41,425 nucleotides of DNA, taken from contig CAILIO010000361.1 of assembly GCA_903834285.1 (NCBI GenBank), positions 1 through 41,425 of the forward strand. The letters run 5' to 3'. The translations under genes and the position numbers were made by a program. How positions within the stretch are numbered: the first letter of the stretch is position 1; each line of letters begins with the position of its first letter. Origin of the DNA: an uncultured Sphingomonadales bacterium (GTDB lineage: Bacteria; Pseudomonadota; Alphaproteobacteria; Sphingomonadales; Sphingomonadaceae). The notes under the pieces were generated by a model that was given only the letters and a program-made list of their open reading frames with translations, was not told the origin of the DNA and ran no database searches. Of this stretch, positions 10,628-18,978 are shown in pieces.

Positions 10628-11760
10628 TTGAAGCGGCCCTCGCTCGTCAGCGCGCGGTAGGTGCTGCGCATTTCGCCGCGATCGGCATAAGTCCCGCGCA
10701 GATAGCGCGCGCCGCTGGTGGCGGAATAGGCCTCGCGCCCGTGGACGATGCGGTGGTTGTCGAACACGATGCATTCGCCTGCATTGATGCGGAAGCGCAT
10801 GAGGTACCTGTCCGATTGCAGCATGCGGCCGAAGCGGCAGAAGGCTGGGTAGTAGCGGTCAAGCACATCCTGCGGCAGATCGAACACGTCGGCCATATGC
10901 TGGCTGATCGTGACGCCCGAGACTTCGCCGTGCGCGTCCAGCTCGATCACCCGCTGGCGCGAGCGGACGTCGTAGGTGTCGTGCTCGCAGTAGAAGGGCA
11001 CTTCGGTCTCGGCGAGGAGCTTGAAGTCTTCCGGATAGAGCTCGCGGAAATCGTTGGCGACTGCAACGCCATCGAGGAACAGGTTGGCCCCGCCCTCCAC
11101 GCTGTTCGCCCGGCAATGGAGGAACTGGACGCCGGGGGCCATGTCTTCGGCCGGGGTATCGGTGTGCAGCTCGAGCGCCTTGGCGGTGTAGGCAAGGTTG
11201 GTGGGTTCGATGTGAGTCATTACATCGAAGTATTCGCCGAAGAAGGTCGGACGCACATGGCCCATCAGCTTGACGAGATCGGTGAGCCCTTCGTCGCTGT
11301 CCGGCATCTCGGTCACCAGCGCGACGCCTTCGACGATCAGCGCCTTGAGCCACTCGGCCACCTTGGCCTTGTCCGCCATGAGCTCGGCTTGCGGGAAGCG
11401 CGCCACATTGGGGTAGTGGTCAGCATACCACGCGCGGCGCGGCAGATCGGACGGATCGGGGCGGCGCCTGCCCTCGGCATAGCTCGCCAGCCACTCGAGC
11501 GGAAAGCGGCTGGTGTGGTTTTCACCGTCCCACGCGATTTCAAGCGCATCGCCGACCACTTCGACGCGGCGCGGGCGCGGCGCGGCATCGAGGTGAAAGA
11601 TATCGAACACCCGCTCGCGCGTCTGGCTGTCGAACGAGGTCGGACAGTTGTCCCGCAGCCAGTAGTTGTTGAAATAAGCGGTTTTTCCGCCCGGGAGCAG
11701 AACTTCAAGCCCCGTCTCTGTCAGCGTGACCGGTGCGGCGGACGATGTGGTCAAGTTCAT
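10624..11760 (-). CDS. Gamma-butyrobetaine hydroxylase-like / TauD-family Fe(II)/2-oxoglutarate dioxygenase
   Basis: 378 aa; N-terminal NNYWLRDNCPTSFDSQTRER (GBBH N-terminal domain style), HTD iron motif (LELHTDTPAEDM) and distal His (FDNHRIVHGREAY). Confidence 0.88.
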   Translation of the reverse strand: MNLTTSSAAPVTLTETGLEVLLPGGKTAYFNNYWLRDNCPTSFDSQTRERVFDIFHLDAAPRPRRVEVVGDALEIAWDGENHTSRFPLEWLASYAEGRRRPDPSDLPRRAWYADHYPNVARFPQAELMADKAKVAEWLKALIVEGVALVTEMPDSDEGLTDLVKLMGHVRPTFFGEYFDVMTHIEPTNLAYTAKALELHTDTPAEDMAPGVQFLHCRANSVEGGANLFLDGVAVANDFRELYPEDFKLLAETEVPFYCEHDTYDVRSRQRVIELDAHGEVSGVTISQHMADVFDLPQDVLDRYYPAFCRFGRMLQSDRYLMRFRINAGECIVFDNHRIVHGREAYSATSGARYLRGTYADRGEMRSTYRALTSEGRFK

Positions 11761-11900
11761 GATCTTTCCCCGCTGGGATGCGTGGCGGTCTGTCTGCCGC
11801 TTTCTCGCCTGCGACGTTAGCCCGGATTGGACGGGCTCAGCAGTGCATCACCAAGAATCATATAGCGTATCAATGGCCATAATGCAGCCTGGCGAATGGA

Positions 11901-12857
11901 TCAGCCGCCGCCGAGCAGGTCCGCCGCCCATGGCAGCTGCGCCAGCACTGGTGGCAAGCTCTCCTTGCGGATCGTGTCGCCCGTCAGCGCGGCAGTTTCC
12001 ACCGCAAGATCGCCCAGCTCACCCGCGCGGCTGACGACCTGGATGCGGCGGGCAAAGCGCGCGCGCGGCAGCGGCTCGATGCGCAGTTCCGGGATCAGCG
12101 CGGGCATCGCGGCAAGGCACAGCAGCGAAGTGATGCTCCAGCCGATGCCGAGCGCCACGGCGTTCAGCTGCTGCGGCACGATATCGACCTCGATCACATT
12201 GGGCAAACGCAGCCGCATGCGGGTAAGCTGGCTCTCGATGCGTTGACCCATCCCGGTATCGAGCGAATAGCGCACGAAGGGCAGACCCTCCGCTGCGGCA
12301 ATCGGATCGGCAACGCCGCGGAAGCTCGGCGGAAAGACCAGCACGAAGGGATCATCGAGCACGTCGTGGTGGACGACGCCTTCCTGCTTTTCGAGCACGC
12401 TGCTGCCGGTGATCAGCAGATCGACACGCCGCGCAAGGAAATCCTGCTGCTGATTGAGCGAGATGCCCGAACGCACCCGCCAGCGCGCCACCCGCGGTCC
12501 CAGCCGACTGAGGAGCGGCCCGGTGAGCAGGATTGCAAGCGATTCCGCCATGGCCACGGTCACCTTGTCGATCGGCTGGTTGGCGCCTTCGCGCACTTCA
12601 TCGACCATGGTTCGCGCGGTGGCGAGCAAATGCGTCGCGCGTTCATAGAGCGCGCGGCCGGCTGGCGTGAGGCCGAGCGGGCGCAAGGCGCGATCGAACA
12701 GGGTGGCGCCGATCCCTAGCTCCAGCCTGGCGATGGTCTGCGAAACGGCGGACTGGGTGATGCGCAGCTGCTGCGCGCTCGCGGTCATCCCGCCCAGCTC
12801 GACGGTGAGGACGAAGACTTCCAGCGCGTGGAAATCAAACTCGGCGGGGAGCAGCAT
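11901..12857 (-). CDS. LysR-family transcriptional regulator
   Basis: N-terminal HTH FDFHALEVFVLTVELGGMTASAQQLRITQSAVSQTIARLELGIGATLFDR. Confidence 0.92.
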   Translation of the reverse strand: MLLPAEFDFHALEVFVLTVELGGMTASAQQLRITQSAVSQTIARLELGIGATLFDRALRPLGLTPAGRALYERATHLLATARTMVDEVREGANQPIDKVTVAMAESLAILLTGPLLSRLGPRVARWRVRSGISLNQQQDFLARRVDLLITGSSVLEKQEGVVHHDVLDDPFVLVFPPSFRGVADPIAAAEGLPFVRYSLDTGMGQRIESQLTRMRLRLPNVIEVDIVPQQLNAVALGIGWSITSLLCLAAMPALIPELRIEPLPRARFARRIQVVSRAGELGDLAVETAALTGDTIRKESLPPVLAQLPWAADLLGGG

Positions 12858-12860
12858 CGG

Positions 12861-12885
12861 GCCTCACGATAAAAATGTGTGAAGC
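12861..12885. promoter_or_regulatory. Candidate LysR-type operator (imperfect inverted repeat)
   Basis: GCCTCAC-N11-GTGAAGC (6/7 symmetric) just upstream of the LysR start; GCCTCA recurs as a third half-site at 12884-12889. Confidence 0.3.
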
Positions 12886-13073
12886 CTCATATTATAAACC
12901 GTTATCTTGGAGCAAGCACCATCGCCCGCACAGTTCACGGGGCCTTCGCGGATTGACGTAGATCACTGCGGGGAGCAAACTACCTTTAGCACAATGGAGA
13001 AGCCGAAATCGCGCCTGATCGCCTCATCAACCGCCGCTGGCTGCCGCTGAACGCGCTGCGTGCGTTCGAGGCG

Positions 13074-13976
13074 GTGGGACGGCACATGAGCTTCACCGCA
13101 GGCGCGCAGGCGCTGACGGTGTCGCAAAGCGCGATGAGCCGCCATGTCAGCAGCCTCGAGGATCTGATCGGCCGCCCGCTGTTCGAGCGCGGGCCAACCG
13201 GCCTCAAGCTGACGCCTGCGGGCTCGATCCTCCTCCCTGTCGTGAGCAAGTGCCTCGACCGGATGGAGCAGACGATCAACACCATCCGCAACAAGGATCT
13301 GGAAAGCCGGCCGATCCGGCTGCATGTCCCGCCCTCGCTGCTCTACCAGAACGCGCTGCCGCTGCTCGCCCAGTTCCACAAGGAGCATCCCGAGATCCGC
13401 ATTGACGTGGTGACGTCCAATGTCACCGGCGCGCCGCGCGACAATGTCGACATGGCAGTGGTGTTCGATCGGCCCAATGTCGACGACGCGGTGGCGGATC
13501 TCCTGTGGATGGTACGCGTTGCCCCGCTCTGCTCGCCCGAAACGGCGGCCACGCACAAGGGCAAGACGCTCGAGCAGTTCCTGCATGACAACGAACTGCT
13601 GCACGTGAAGCTGGAAGGCGAGCCGCGCGGGCTGCTCTGGTCGAGCTATGCCGCGCAGCAGCGCCTGGCGATCGAGGCGGGCGACGGCCTTGCTTTCGAC
13701 ACCGCGTTTTCGGCGGTGCGCTACGCCATTGGCGCTTCGGGCGTGGTGCTGGCGGATATCGACATGTTCGCGCAGGAAATCGCCAGCGGGCAGCTGGTTA
13801 TGCCCTATGATCGCGTTTCAGCGGACGGTTTCGGCTATTACCTCAAGACCCACGCCGAGGACCTCGGCGATCCGGCGATCTACCTGCTGCGCGAATGGAT
13901 CATCCGGCACTTCTCGAACGGCATGGGCCGTGACGCCCCGACGCCGACCGAGTTGGTGCCCGAAATGCGCGGCTGA
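13074..13976 (+). CDS. LysR-family (GcvA-like) transcriptional regulator
   Basis: HTH SFTAGAQALTVSQSAMSRHVSSLEDLIGRPLFER. Conserved family residues (RRWLPLNALRAFEAV) continue in frame upstream of the first canonical start codon, so the true start is probably upstream of 13074. Confidence 0.85.
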   Translation: MGRHMSFTAGAQALTVSQSAMSRHVSSLEDLIGRPLFERGPTGLKLTPAGSILLPVVSKCLDRMEQTINTIRNKDLESRPIRLHVPPSLLYQNALPLLAQFHKEHPEIRIDVVTSNVTGAPRDNVDMAVVFDRPNVDDAVADLLWMVRVAPLCSPETAATHKGKTLEQFLHDNELLHVKLEGEPRGLLWSSYAAQQRLAIEAGDGLAFDTAFSAVRYAIGASGVVLADIDMFAQEIASGQLVMPYDRVSADGFGYYLKTHAEDLGDPAIYLLREWIIRHFSNGMGRDAPTPTELVPEMRG

Positions 13977-13985
13977 TCCGCCGCC

Positions 13986-15338
13986 TCAGGGCGACGGCAG
14001 CAAATGCTTCAGCAGCAGCCCGTCCTGGTGGTCCTTGGTGAACCCTTTCCATGTCGGGTTCGTGCCGCCTTCGCTGACCGCATCATAACGCTTGTCGTCG
14101 CTCGTCCACTTGGCGCCATCGGATTCCTCTGAAGGCACGGCAAGGTATTCGGCCTTTGCCGCCTCGCCCTTGAGCTGCAGATCGAGGAAGGCGGTGATGA
14201 AGTGGAGCGCGATCGAGTTGACGCGCGGCTTGCGCCACATGCGGTCCTCGAACCAGTCGAAGTCCCACACCGTGCCGCGCATTTCCGCTGGGGCCGGATT
14301 GGTCCCGATAGCATGGCCCGCGCCTTTCAGCGCGAGCAGCCAGCGGTCAGAGCCCTTGGCATCGCGGAAGATAGCGGCCGGACCGGGATCATAGCCCACC
14401 GTACGGTCCGCCGTTCCGGCGACGACCAGCAGCGGCGCCTTGATGCCGGCGAGACCGTTTGCGCCCCAGGCTGCCCACGGCGCGCCGCCGGCGGGCGCGA
14501 TGGCGACGACGGCCTTGATCGCGGGATCATGCAAAGTGGCGGCATCCGCGCCGCTGCCGGTATAACGCTCGACCAGTGCACCCGGAAGGCGCTTGACCGC
14601 CGGGCTGGCCGCATCGAGCTCGGCGCCCGCCACGGTCAGCGCGCCATAACCGCCGAACGAATAGCCCGCGAGCGCGATACGCGTCGTATCACCAAGCGGA
14701 CCGAGCAAGCCACCGCGGATGCGGCGCAGCACGAAGGTGATGTCGAGCGGGCGGCGGATCAGCGTAGCGGGCGTCTTTGCCGTATCGGTGATCGCGGGAT
14801 CATGGTGGCGGATCGCAACAACGACATAGCCCTTTGTCGCAAGGTTCTCGCCCAACCACGAGAGCATGACCGGATCGTTGTTGTAGCCATGCGAGAGAAG
14901 GACAATCGGATAGCCCTTCCCTGCCGGCTTCGCGTCCGTCACGGCCAGCGCTGGCACGGTGAAATAGGCAGGCGGCTTTGGCGGCTCGGAGACAAGGCTG
15001 GCCCGATACGTCGCGCGGCGGTCCTTGGGGCCGACCTGCGCCGGATACCAGATCACCAGCGGCATCGTCCGGTCGGCGCGGACCAGCGCCCCCTTGGCAA
15101 GGCTGCCCAGCGGATCGACAGCATCGTGATCGACCACGGTCTTTTCGATAACGCCGACGCCGTTGGGCCCGAGTGCGGCGAGCGATGGCGCCCCAACTTC
15201 GGGCACGCTAGGCGGCTGCGCGGCTTCGGCGGGCGCGGCGGCGACGGACGAGACGGTCAGCATCGCCGCAAAAACCGAGAGCGGCCTCAAGCGCGAATCA
15301 TCCCGAAATTCGGCGCAAACACGCGCAATGGCCCGCAA
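13986..15338 (-). CDS. Exported alpha/beta hydrolase, dienelactone hydrolase-like
   Basis: Signal-like N-terminus (LSVFAAMLTVSSVAAAPAEA); IVLLSHGYNND oxyanion region; nucleophile elbow GYSFGGYG; late GAGHAIG. Confidence 0.82.
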   Translation of the reverse strand: MRAIARVCAEFRDDSRLRPLSVFAAMLTVSSVAAAPAEAAQPPSVPEVGAPSLAALGPNGVGVIEKTVVDHDAVDPLGSLAKGALVRADRTMPLVIWYPAQVGPKDRRATYRASLVSEPPKPPAYFTVPALAVTDAKPAGKGYPIVLLSHGYNNDPVMLSWLGENLATKGYVVVAIRHHDPAITDTAKTPATLIRRPLDITFVLRRIRGGLLGPLGDTTRIALAGYSFGGYGALTVAGAELDAASPAVKRLPGALVERYTGSGADAATLHDPAIKAVVAIAPAGGAPWAAWGANGLAGIKAPLLVVAGTADRTVGYDPGPAAIFRDAKGSDRWLLALKGAGHAIGTNPAPAEMRGTVWDFDWFEDRMWRKPRVNSIALHFITAFLDLQLKGEAAKAEYLAVPSEESDGAKWTSDDKRYDAVSEGGTNPTWKGFTKDHQDGLLLKHLLPSP

Positions 15339-15522
15339 TCCGGGTGGTTCGATCGGGTTTCCCGGTCATTCGCCGGGTTTGGCCTTGCCTCTCGCATAGC
15401 CCCTGTTACCGCATTTACCTGTCGCCGCGCTATCTTGTATTCGCATCCCCGGTTGCGCTAGCTGCATTTGTCCGACCACGCGCGCGTGGCTAAGGAGCGG
15501 ACGCCACCATAACAGAGCCCCA

Positions 15523-17043
15523 ATGGCAGGCAGGAGCAACCACGTGCCGGATCCGGAAACCTATGACCTGCTGATCGTCGGCGGGGGGATCAATGGCGCT
15601 GGAATCGCCCGCGATGCTGCGGGGCGCGGCCTTTCGGTGCTGCTGGTCGAACAGGAGGACCTCGCCAGCCACACCTCCTCGGCCAGCACCAAGCTGATCC
15701 ACGGCGGGCTGCGCTACCTTGAGTACTACGAGTTCCGCCTCGTGCGCGAGGCGCTGATCGAGCGCGAGCGGCTGCTCGGCATGGCCCCGCACATCATCTG
15801 GCCGCTCGCATTCGTCCTGCCGCAGATGAATTCGCCGCGGCCGGCATGGCTCGTGCGGCTGGGACTGTTCCTTTACGACCACCTCGGCGGCCGCAAGAAG
15901 CTGCCCGCGACGAAGACGGTCAACCTCGCCCGCTCGCCGCTCGGCAATGGCATGAAGCCCGGCGCGAAGACCGCGTTCGTCTATTCGGACTGCTGGGTGG
16001 AAGACAGCCGCCTCGTGGTACTCAACGCGCGCGATGCGGCCGAACGCGGTGCGAAAATCGAGACACGCACCAAGCTGGTTTCCGCTACCCGCGAGGAGGC
16101 GCTGTGGAAGGCCGAAATCGCGGGCGGCGGCAACACGCGCACCGTGATGGCGCGCGGCCTTGTCAATGCCGCAGGCCCATGGGTGGAAGACGTGCTCCAG
16201 CGCGCTGCCAGCGCCAGCCAGGATCGCGGCGTGCGCCTGATCAAGGGCAGCCATATAGTCGTGCCCAAGCTCTATGACGGCGATCACGCCTTCCTGCTGC
16301 AAAACCCGGATCGCCGCGTCGTCTTTGCGATTCCCTACGAGCACGATTTCACGCTGGTCGGCACGACGGATGAGCCGTGGGAGCAGCTCCCCGGGAAGGC
16401 CCATATCTCGCCAGAAGAGACCGACTATCTGTGCGAGACGGTGCGCCGCTATTTCGCCAAGCAGATCCATCCCGAAGACGTGGTGTGGAGCTATGCTGGC
16501 ATTCGCCCGCTCTATGACGATCATGCCGCGAACGCGTCTGCGGTGACGCGCGACTATGTGCTCGATCTTGATGGCGGCAACGGAAAGGCTCCGCTGCTCA
16601 GCGTGTTCGGCGGCAAGATCACGACATATCGCAAGCTCGCCGAGCATGCGCTCGAGAAGCTGGTGCCGTTCTATCCGGGCGCGAAGGGCGATTGGACCGC
16701 AGGCGCGGACCTGCCCGGCGGCGATATCCCGGGCGATGATTTCGAAAGCTTCGTCGCCAAGCTTGCGGCGGCGCATCCCGGCCTGCCCTGTGCCCTGCTG
16801 ACAAGGCTGGCCCGCGCTTATGGCACGCGCGTGTCGGCCATTCTCGGAACGGCGCAGACCATGGAAGCGCTCGGCAACGATTTCGGCGGCGGGCTGACGC
16901 AGGCCGAAGTCGATTATCTGGCGGCGCAGGAGTGGGCCCGCAGCGCCGAGGACGTGCTCTATCGCCGCAGCAAGCTGGGGCTCCATGTGCCGCCGGGCAC
17001 GGCCGAGGCGGTCGAGGCCTATCTCGTCGGCCGAAATCCCTAA
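15523..17043 (+). CDS. glpD: Glycerol-3-phosphate dehydrogenase (FAD-dependent)
   Basis: 506 aa; YDLLIVGGGINGAGIARDAAGRGLSVLLVEQEDLASHTSSASTKLIHGGLRYLEYYEFRLVREALIERE is strongly GlpD-like. Confidence 0.95.
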   Translation: MAGRSNHVPDPETYDLLIVGGGINGAGIARDAAGRGLSVLLVEQEDLASHTSSASTKLIHGGLRYLEYYEFRLVREALIERERLLGMAPHIIWPLAFVLPQMNSPRPAWLVRLGLFLYDHLGGRKKLPATKTVNLARSPLGNGMKPGAKTAFVYSDCWVEDSRLVVLNARDAAERGAKIETRTKLVSATREEALWKAEIAGGGNTRTVMARGLVNAAGPWVEDVLQRAASASQDRGVRLIKGSHIVVPKLYDGDHAFLLQNPDRRVVFAIPYEHDFTLVGTTDEPWEQLPGKAHISPEETDYLCETVRRYFAKQIHPEDVVWSYAGIRPLYDDHAANASAVTRDYVLDLDGGNGKAPLLSVFGGKITTYRKLAEHALEKLVPFYPGAKGDWTAGADLPGGDIPGDDFESFVAKLAAAHPGLPCALLTRLARAYGTRVSAILGTAQTMEALGNDFGGGLTQAEVDYLAAQEWARSAEDVLYRRSKLGLHVPPGTAEAVEAYLVGRNP

Positions 17044-17181
17044 CCGGACGCGCAAATCGCTTAACCAGCAACTGCCGTGCTGCGGCGCGGCCCTTGATGG
17101 TTGATATGCCGTAAGTCTGCCAAAACGCATCATTCGCGCTGCGGGATAGTCCGCGCGGGCGTTTAGACACACGTTCAGCCG

Positions 17182-18978
17182 GTGCTGGCATTGCTGCAAG
17201 GGCCAGCCCTTGCAGCACGAGCCCCGAGCATGCCCCGCTTCACCGATCTTTCCACCGTCACGCGCGTCGGCGCGAGCTCCAATCCGTTCATCAATGCGCT
17301 GCTGCCTTCGCAGGCGGCCTTCCGGCTGGTCTGGTCGACCAAGGATGCCTCCGGCACCACGCAGATCAGCTACAGCTTCCCCTGGGCGGACGGCGCGGTG
17401 AGCCAGTTCACCGCGCCTTATGGCAAGGGCGAGAACACCGCGGGAGTCGTCGGCGCTGTCAACACCAGTCAGGCGGCCATGGTCGCCAAGGCCTTCAGTG
17501 CCTGGTCGGACGTCGCCAACATTGCCTTCACCAAAGTGGCGGAAACCGCCGACGGCACCGTGGGCGATATCCGCATCGCCTTCTCCTCGGCGGTTCCGGC
17601 AGGTTACTGGGGCTATTCGCTGGGTGTCTCGGACGGGCGCAGCAATGCACACGGCGACATCTGGATCGACGATTCCATCATCGGCCAGTCCTTCGCGCCG
17701 GGCACCTACAACTACATGGCGATGATGCACGAGATCGGCCACAGCCTTGGCCTCAAGCATACATTCGAGGCACCGAAAATTCCCGCAGGCTTCGACAACC
17801 AGCGCTATTCGATCATGTCCTACACCGCGCCCGATAAAGCGTGGCTGTCGACCTTGTCGACCGGGAGCGCGCAGTTCCTGATCAAAACGCCGATGGTCTA
17901 TGACATTCAGGCGATCCAGACGCTCTACGGCGCGAACATGACAACCCGCACCGGAGACGATACTTATGCCTTCAATCCCGCCGCGCCTTCGTTCGAGGCG
18001 ATCTGGGACGCGGGCGGAACCGACACCTTCAGCGTCGCCGCGTTCACCCATGGCTGCACGGTAGACCTGACGCCCGGCGCCTATTCCTCACTGGCCTACG
18101 ACGCCGTTTCGCTTACCAACAACATCGGCATCGCCTTTGGCTGCAATATCGAGAACGCGAATGGCGGCACGGGCGCGGATACGCTTCTCGGCAACGAACT
18201 TGCCAATGTACTAGATGGCGGTGCCGGGGCCGATACTCTGCGCGGCAATGGCGGCAACGACACGCTGCTGGGCCGGGCCGGGAACGACCTGCTCGACGGG
18301 GGCGCCGGGAACGACACGTTGTCCGGCGGCGAGAACGACGACGTGCTCATCGGCGGGGCTGGGAATGACCTGCTCGACGGCGACGCGGGGACGGACGCGG
18401 CAAGCTATGCCGCAAGCAGCGCAGCGGTGCGGGTGAGCCTTGCGATTACCGGCGCGCAGGCAACCGGCGGCGCCGGAAACGATACGCTGACGGGGATCGA
18501 AAACCTCATTGGCGGCAGCGGCGCGGACCTGCTCATCGGCGATGGCGGCGCCAATCTGCTCGACGGCGGGAACGGGGCGGATCAGCTGGTCGGTGGCGGC
18601 GGGGCCGATATCCTCATCGGTGGCGGCGGGCGCGACATGCTGACGGGCGGCGACGGCGGCGATGTGTTCCGCTTTGCGGCCATCGCCGATTGTCCCGGAA
18701 CCACCTCCACCACCGCCGACCTGATCACCGATTTCAGCAAAGCGCAGGGCGACCGGATCGACCTGTCCGGCATCGACGCGATCAAGCATACCACCACCGA
18801 CGATCCCTTCACGTGGATTGGCGGCGCGGCCTTCACCAAGGTCGCGGGCCAATTGCACTATGTTGTTTCCGGCGGGGTCGGCCTCCTCAGCGGCGATATC
18901 GACGGCAACGGGACCGCCGATTTCACGATCGCCCTGACCGGAGCCCCTGCCCTCGCCGCCGCAGACCTGATCCTCTAG
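17182..18978 (+). CDS. Serralysin-like (M10-type) zinc metalloprotease with C-terminal RTX repeats
   Basis: HEIGHSLGLKH zinc motif (17728-17760), Met-turn SIMSY (about 17809-17823), many GGxGxDxLx nonapeptides; start may be ATG 17230 rather than GTG 17182. Confidence 0.93.
   Translation: MLALLQGPALAARAPSMPRFTDLSTVTRVGASSNPFINALLPSQAAFRLVWSTKDASGTTQISYSFPWADGAVSQFTAPYGKGENTAGVVGAVNTSQAAMVAKAFSAWSDVANIAFTKVAETADGTVGDIRIAFSSAVPAGYWGYSLGVSDGRSNAHGDIWIDDSIIGQSFAPGTYNYMAMMHEIGHSLGLKHTFEAPKIPAGFDNQRYSIMSYTAPDKAWLSTLSTGSAQFLIKTPMVYDIQAIQTLYGANMTTRTGDDTYAFNPAAPSFEAIWDAGGTDTFSVAAFTHGCTVDLTPGAYSSLAYDAVSLTNNIGIAFGCNIENANGGTGADTLLGNELANVLDGGAGADTLRGNGGNDTLLGRAGNDLLDGGAGNDTLSGGENDDVLIGGAGNDLLDGDAGTDAASYAASSAAVRVSLAITGAQATGGAGNDTLTGIENLIGGSGADLLIGDGGANLLDGGNGADQLVGGGGADILIGGGGRDMLTGGDGGDVFRFAAIADCPGTTSTTADLITDFSKAQGDRIDLSGIDAIKHTTTDDPFTWIGGAAFTKVAGQLHYVVSGGVGLLSGDIDGNGTADFTIALTGAPALAAADLIL
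17192..17217. repeat. Perfect 11-bp hairpin upstream of the RTX protease
   Basis: TGCTGCAAGGG-CCAG-CCCTTGCAGCA, ending 12 nt before ATG 17230. Confidence 0.7.
18163..18663 (+). repeat. RTX calcium-binding nonapeptide repeat region
   Basis: Two blocks of GGAGNDTLxG-type nonapeptides, split by a non-repeat insert (DAASYAASSAAVRVSLAITGAQA). Confidence 0.9.

Noticed and set aside
15490-18051. 853-aa minus-strand ORF spanning glpD and the RTX protease
   Set aside because: Antisense to two well-supported genes; Arg/Ala/His-rich with no recognisable domain. Typical GC-driven shadow ORF.
18163-18663. Tandem GC-rich repeats considered as a possible CRISPR or satellite array
   Set aside because: The period is codon-based and encodes RTX nonapeptides; no identical repeats with unique spacers.
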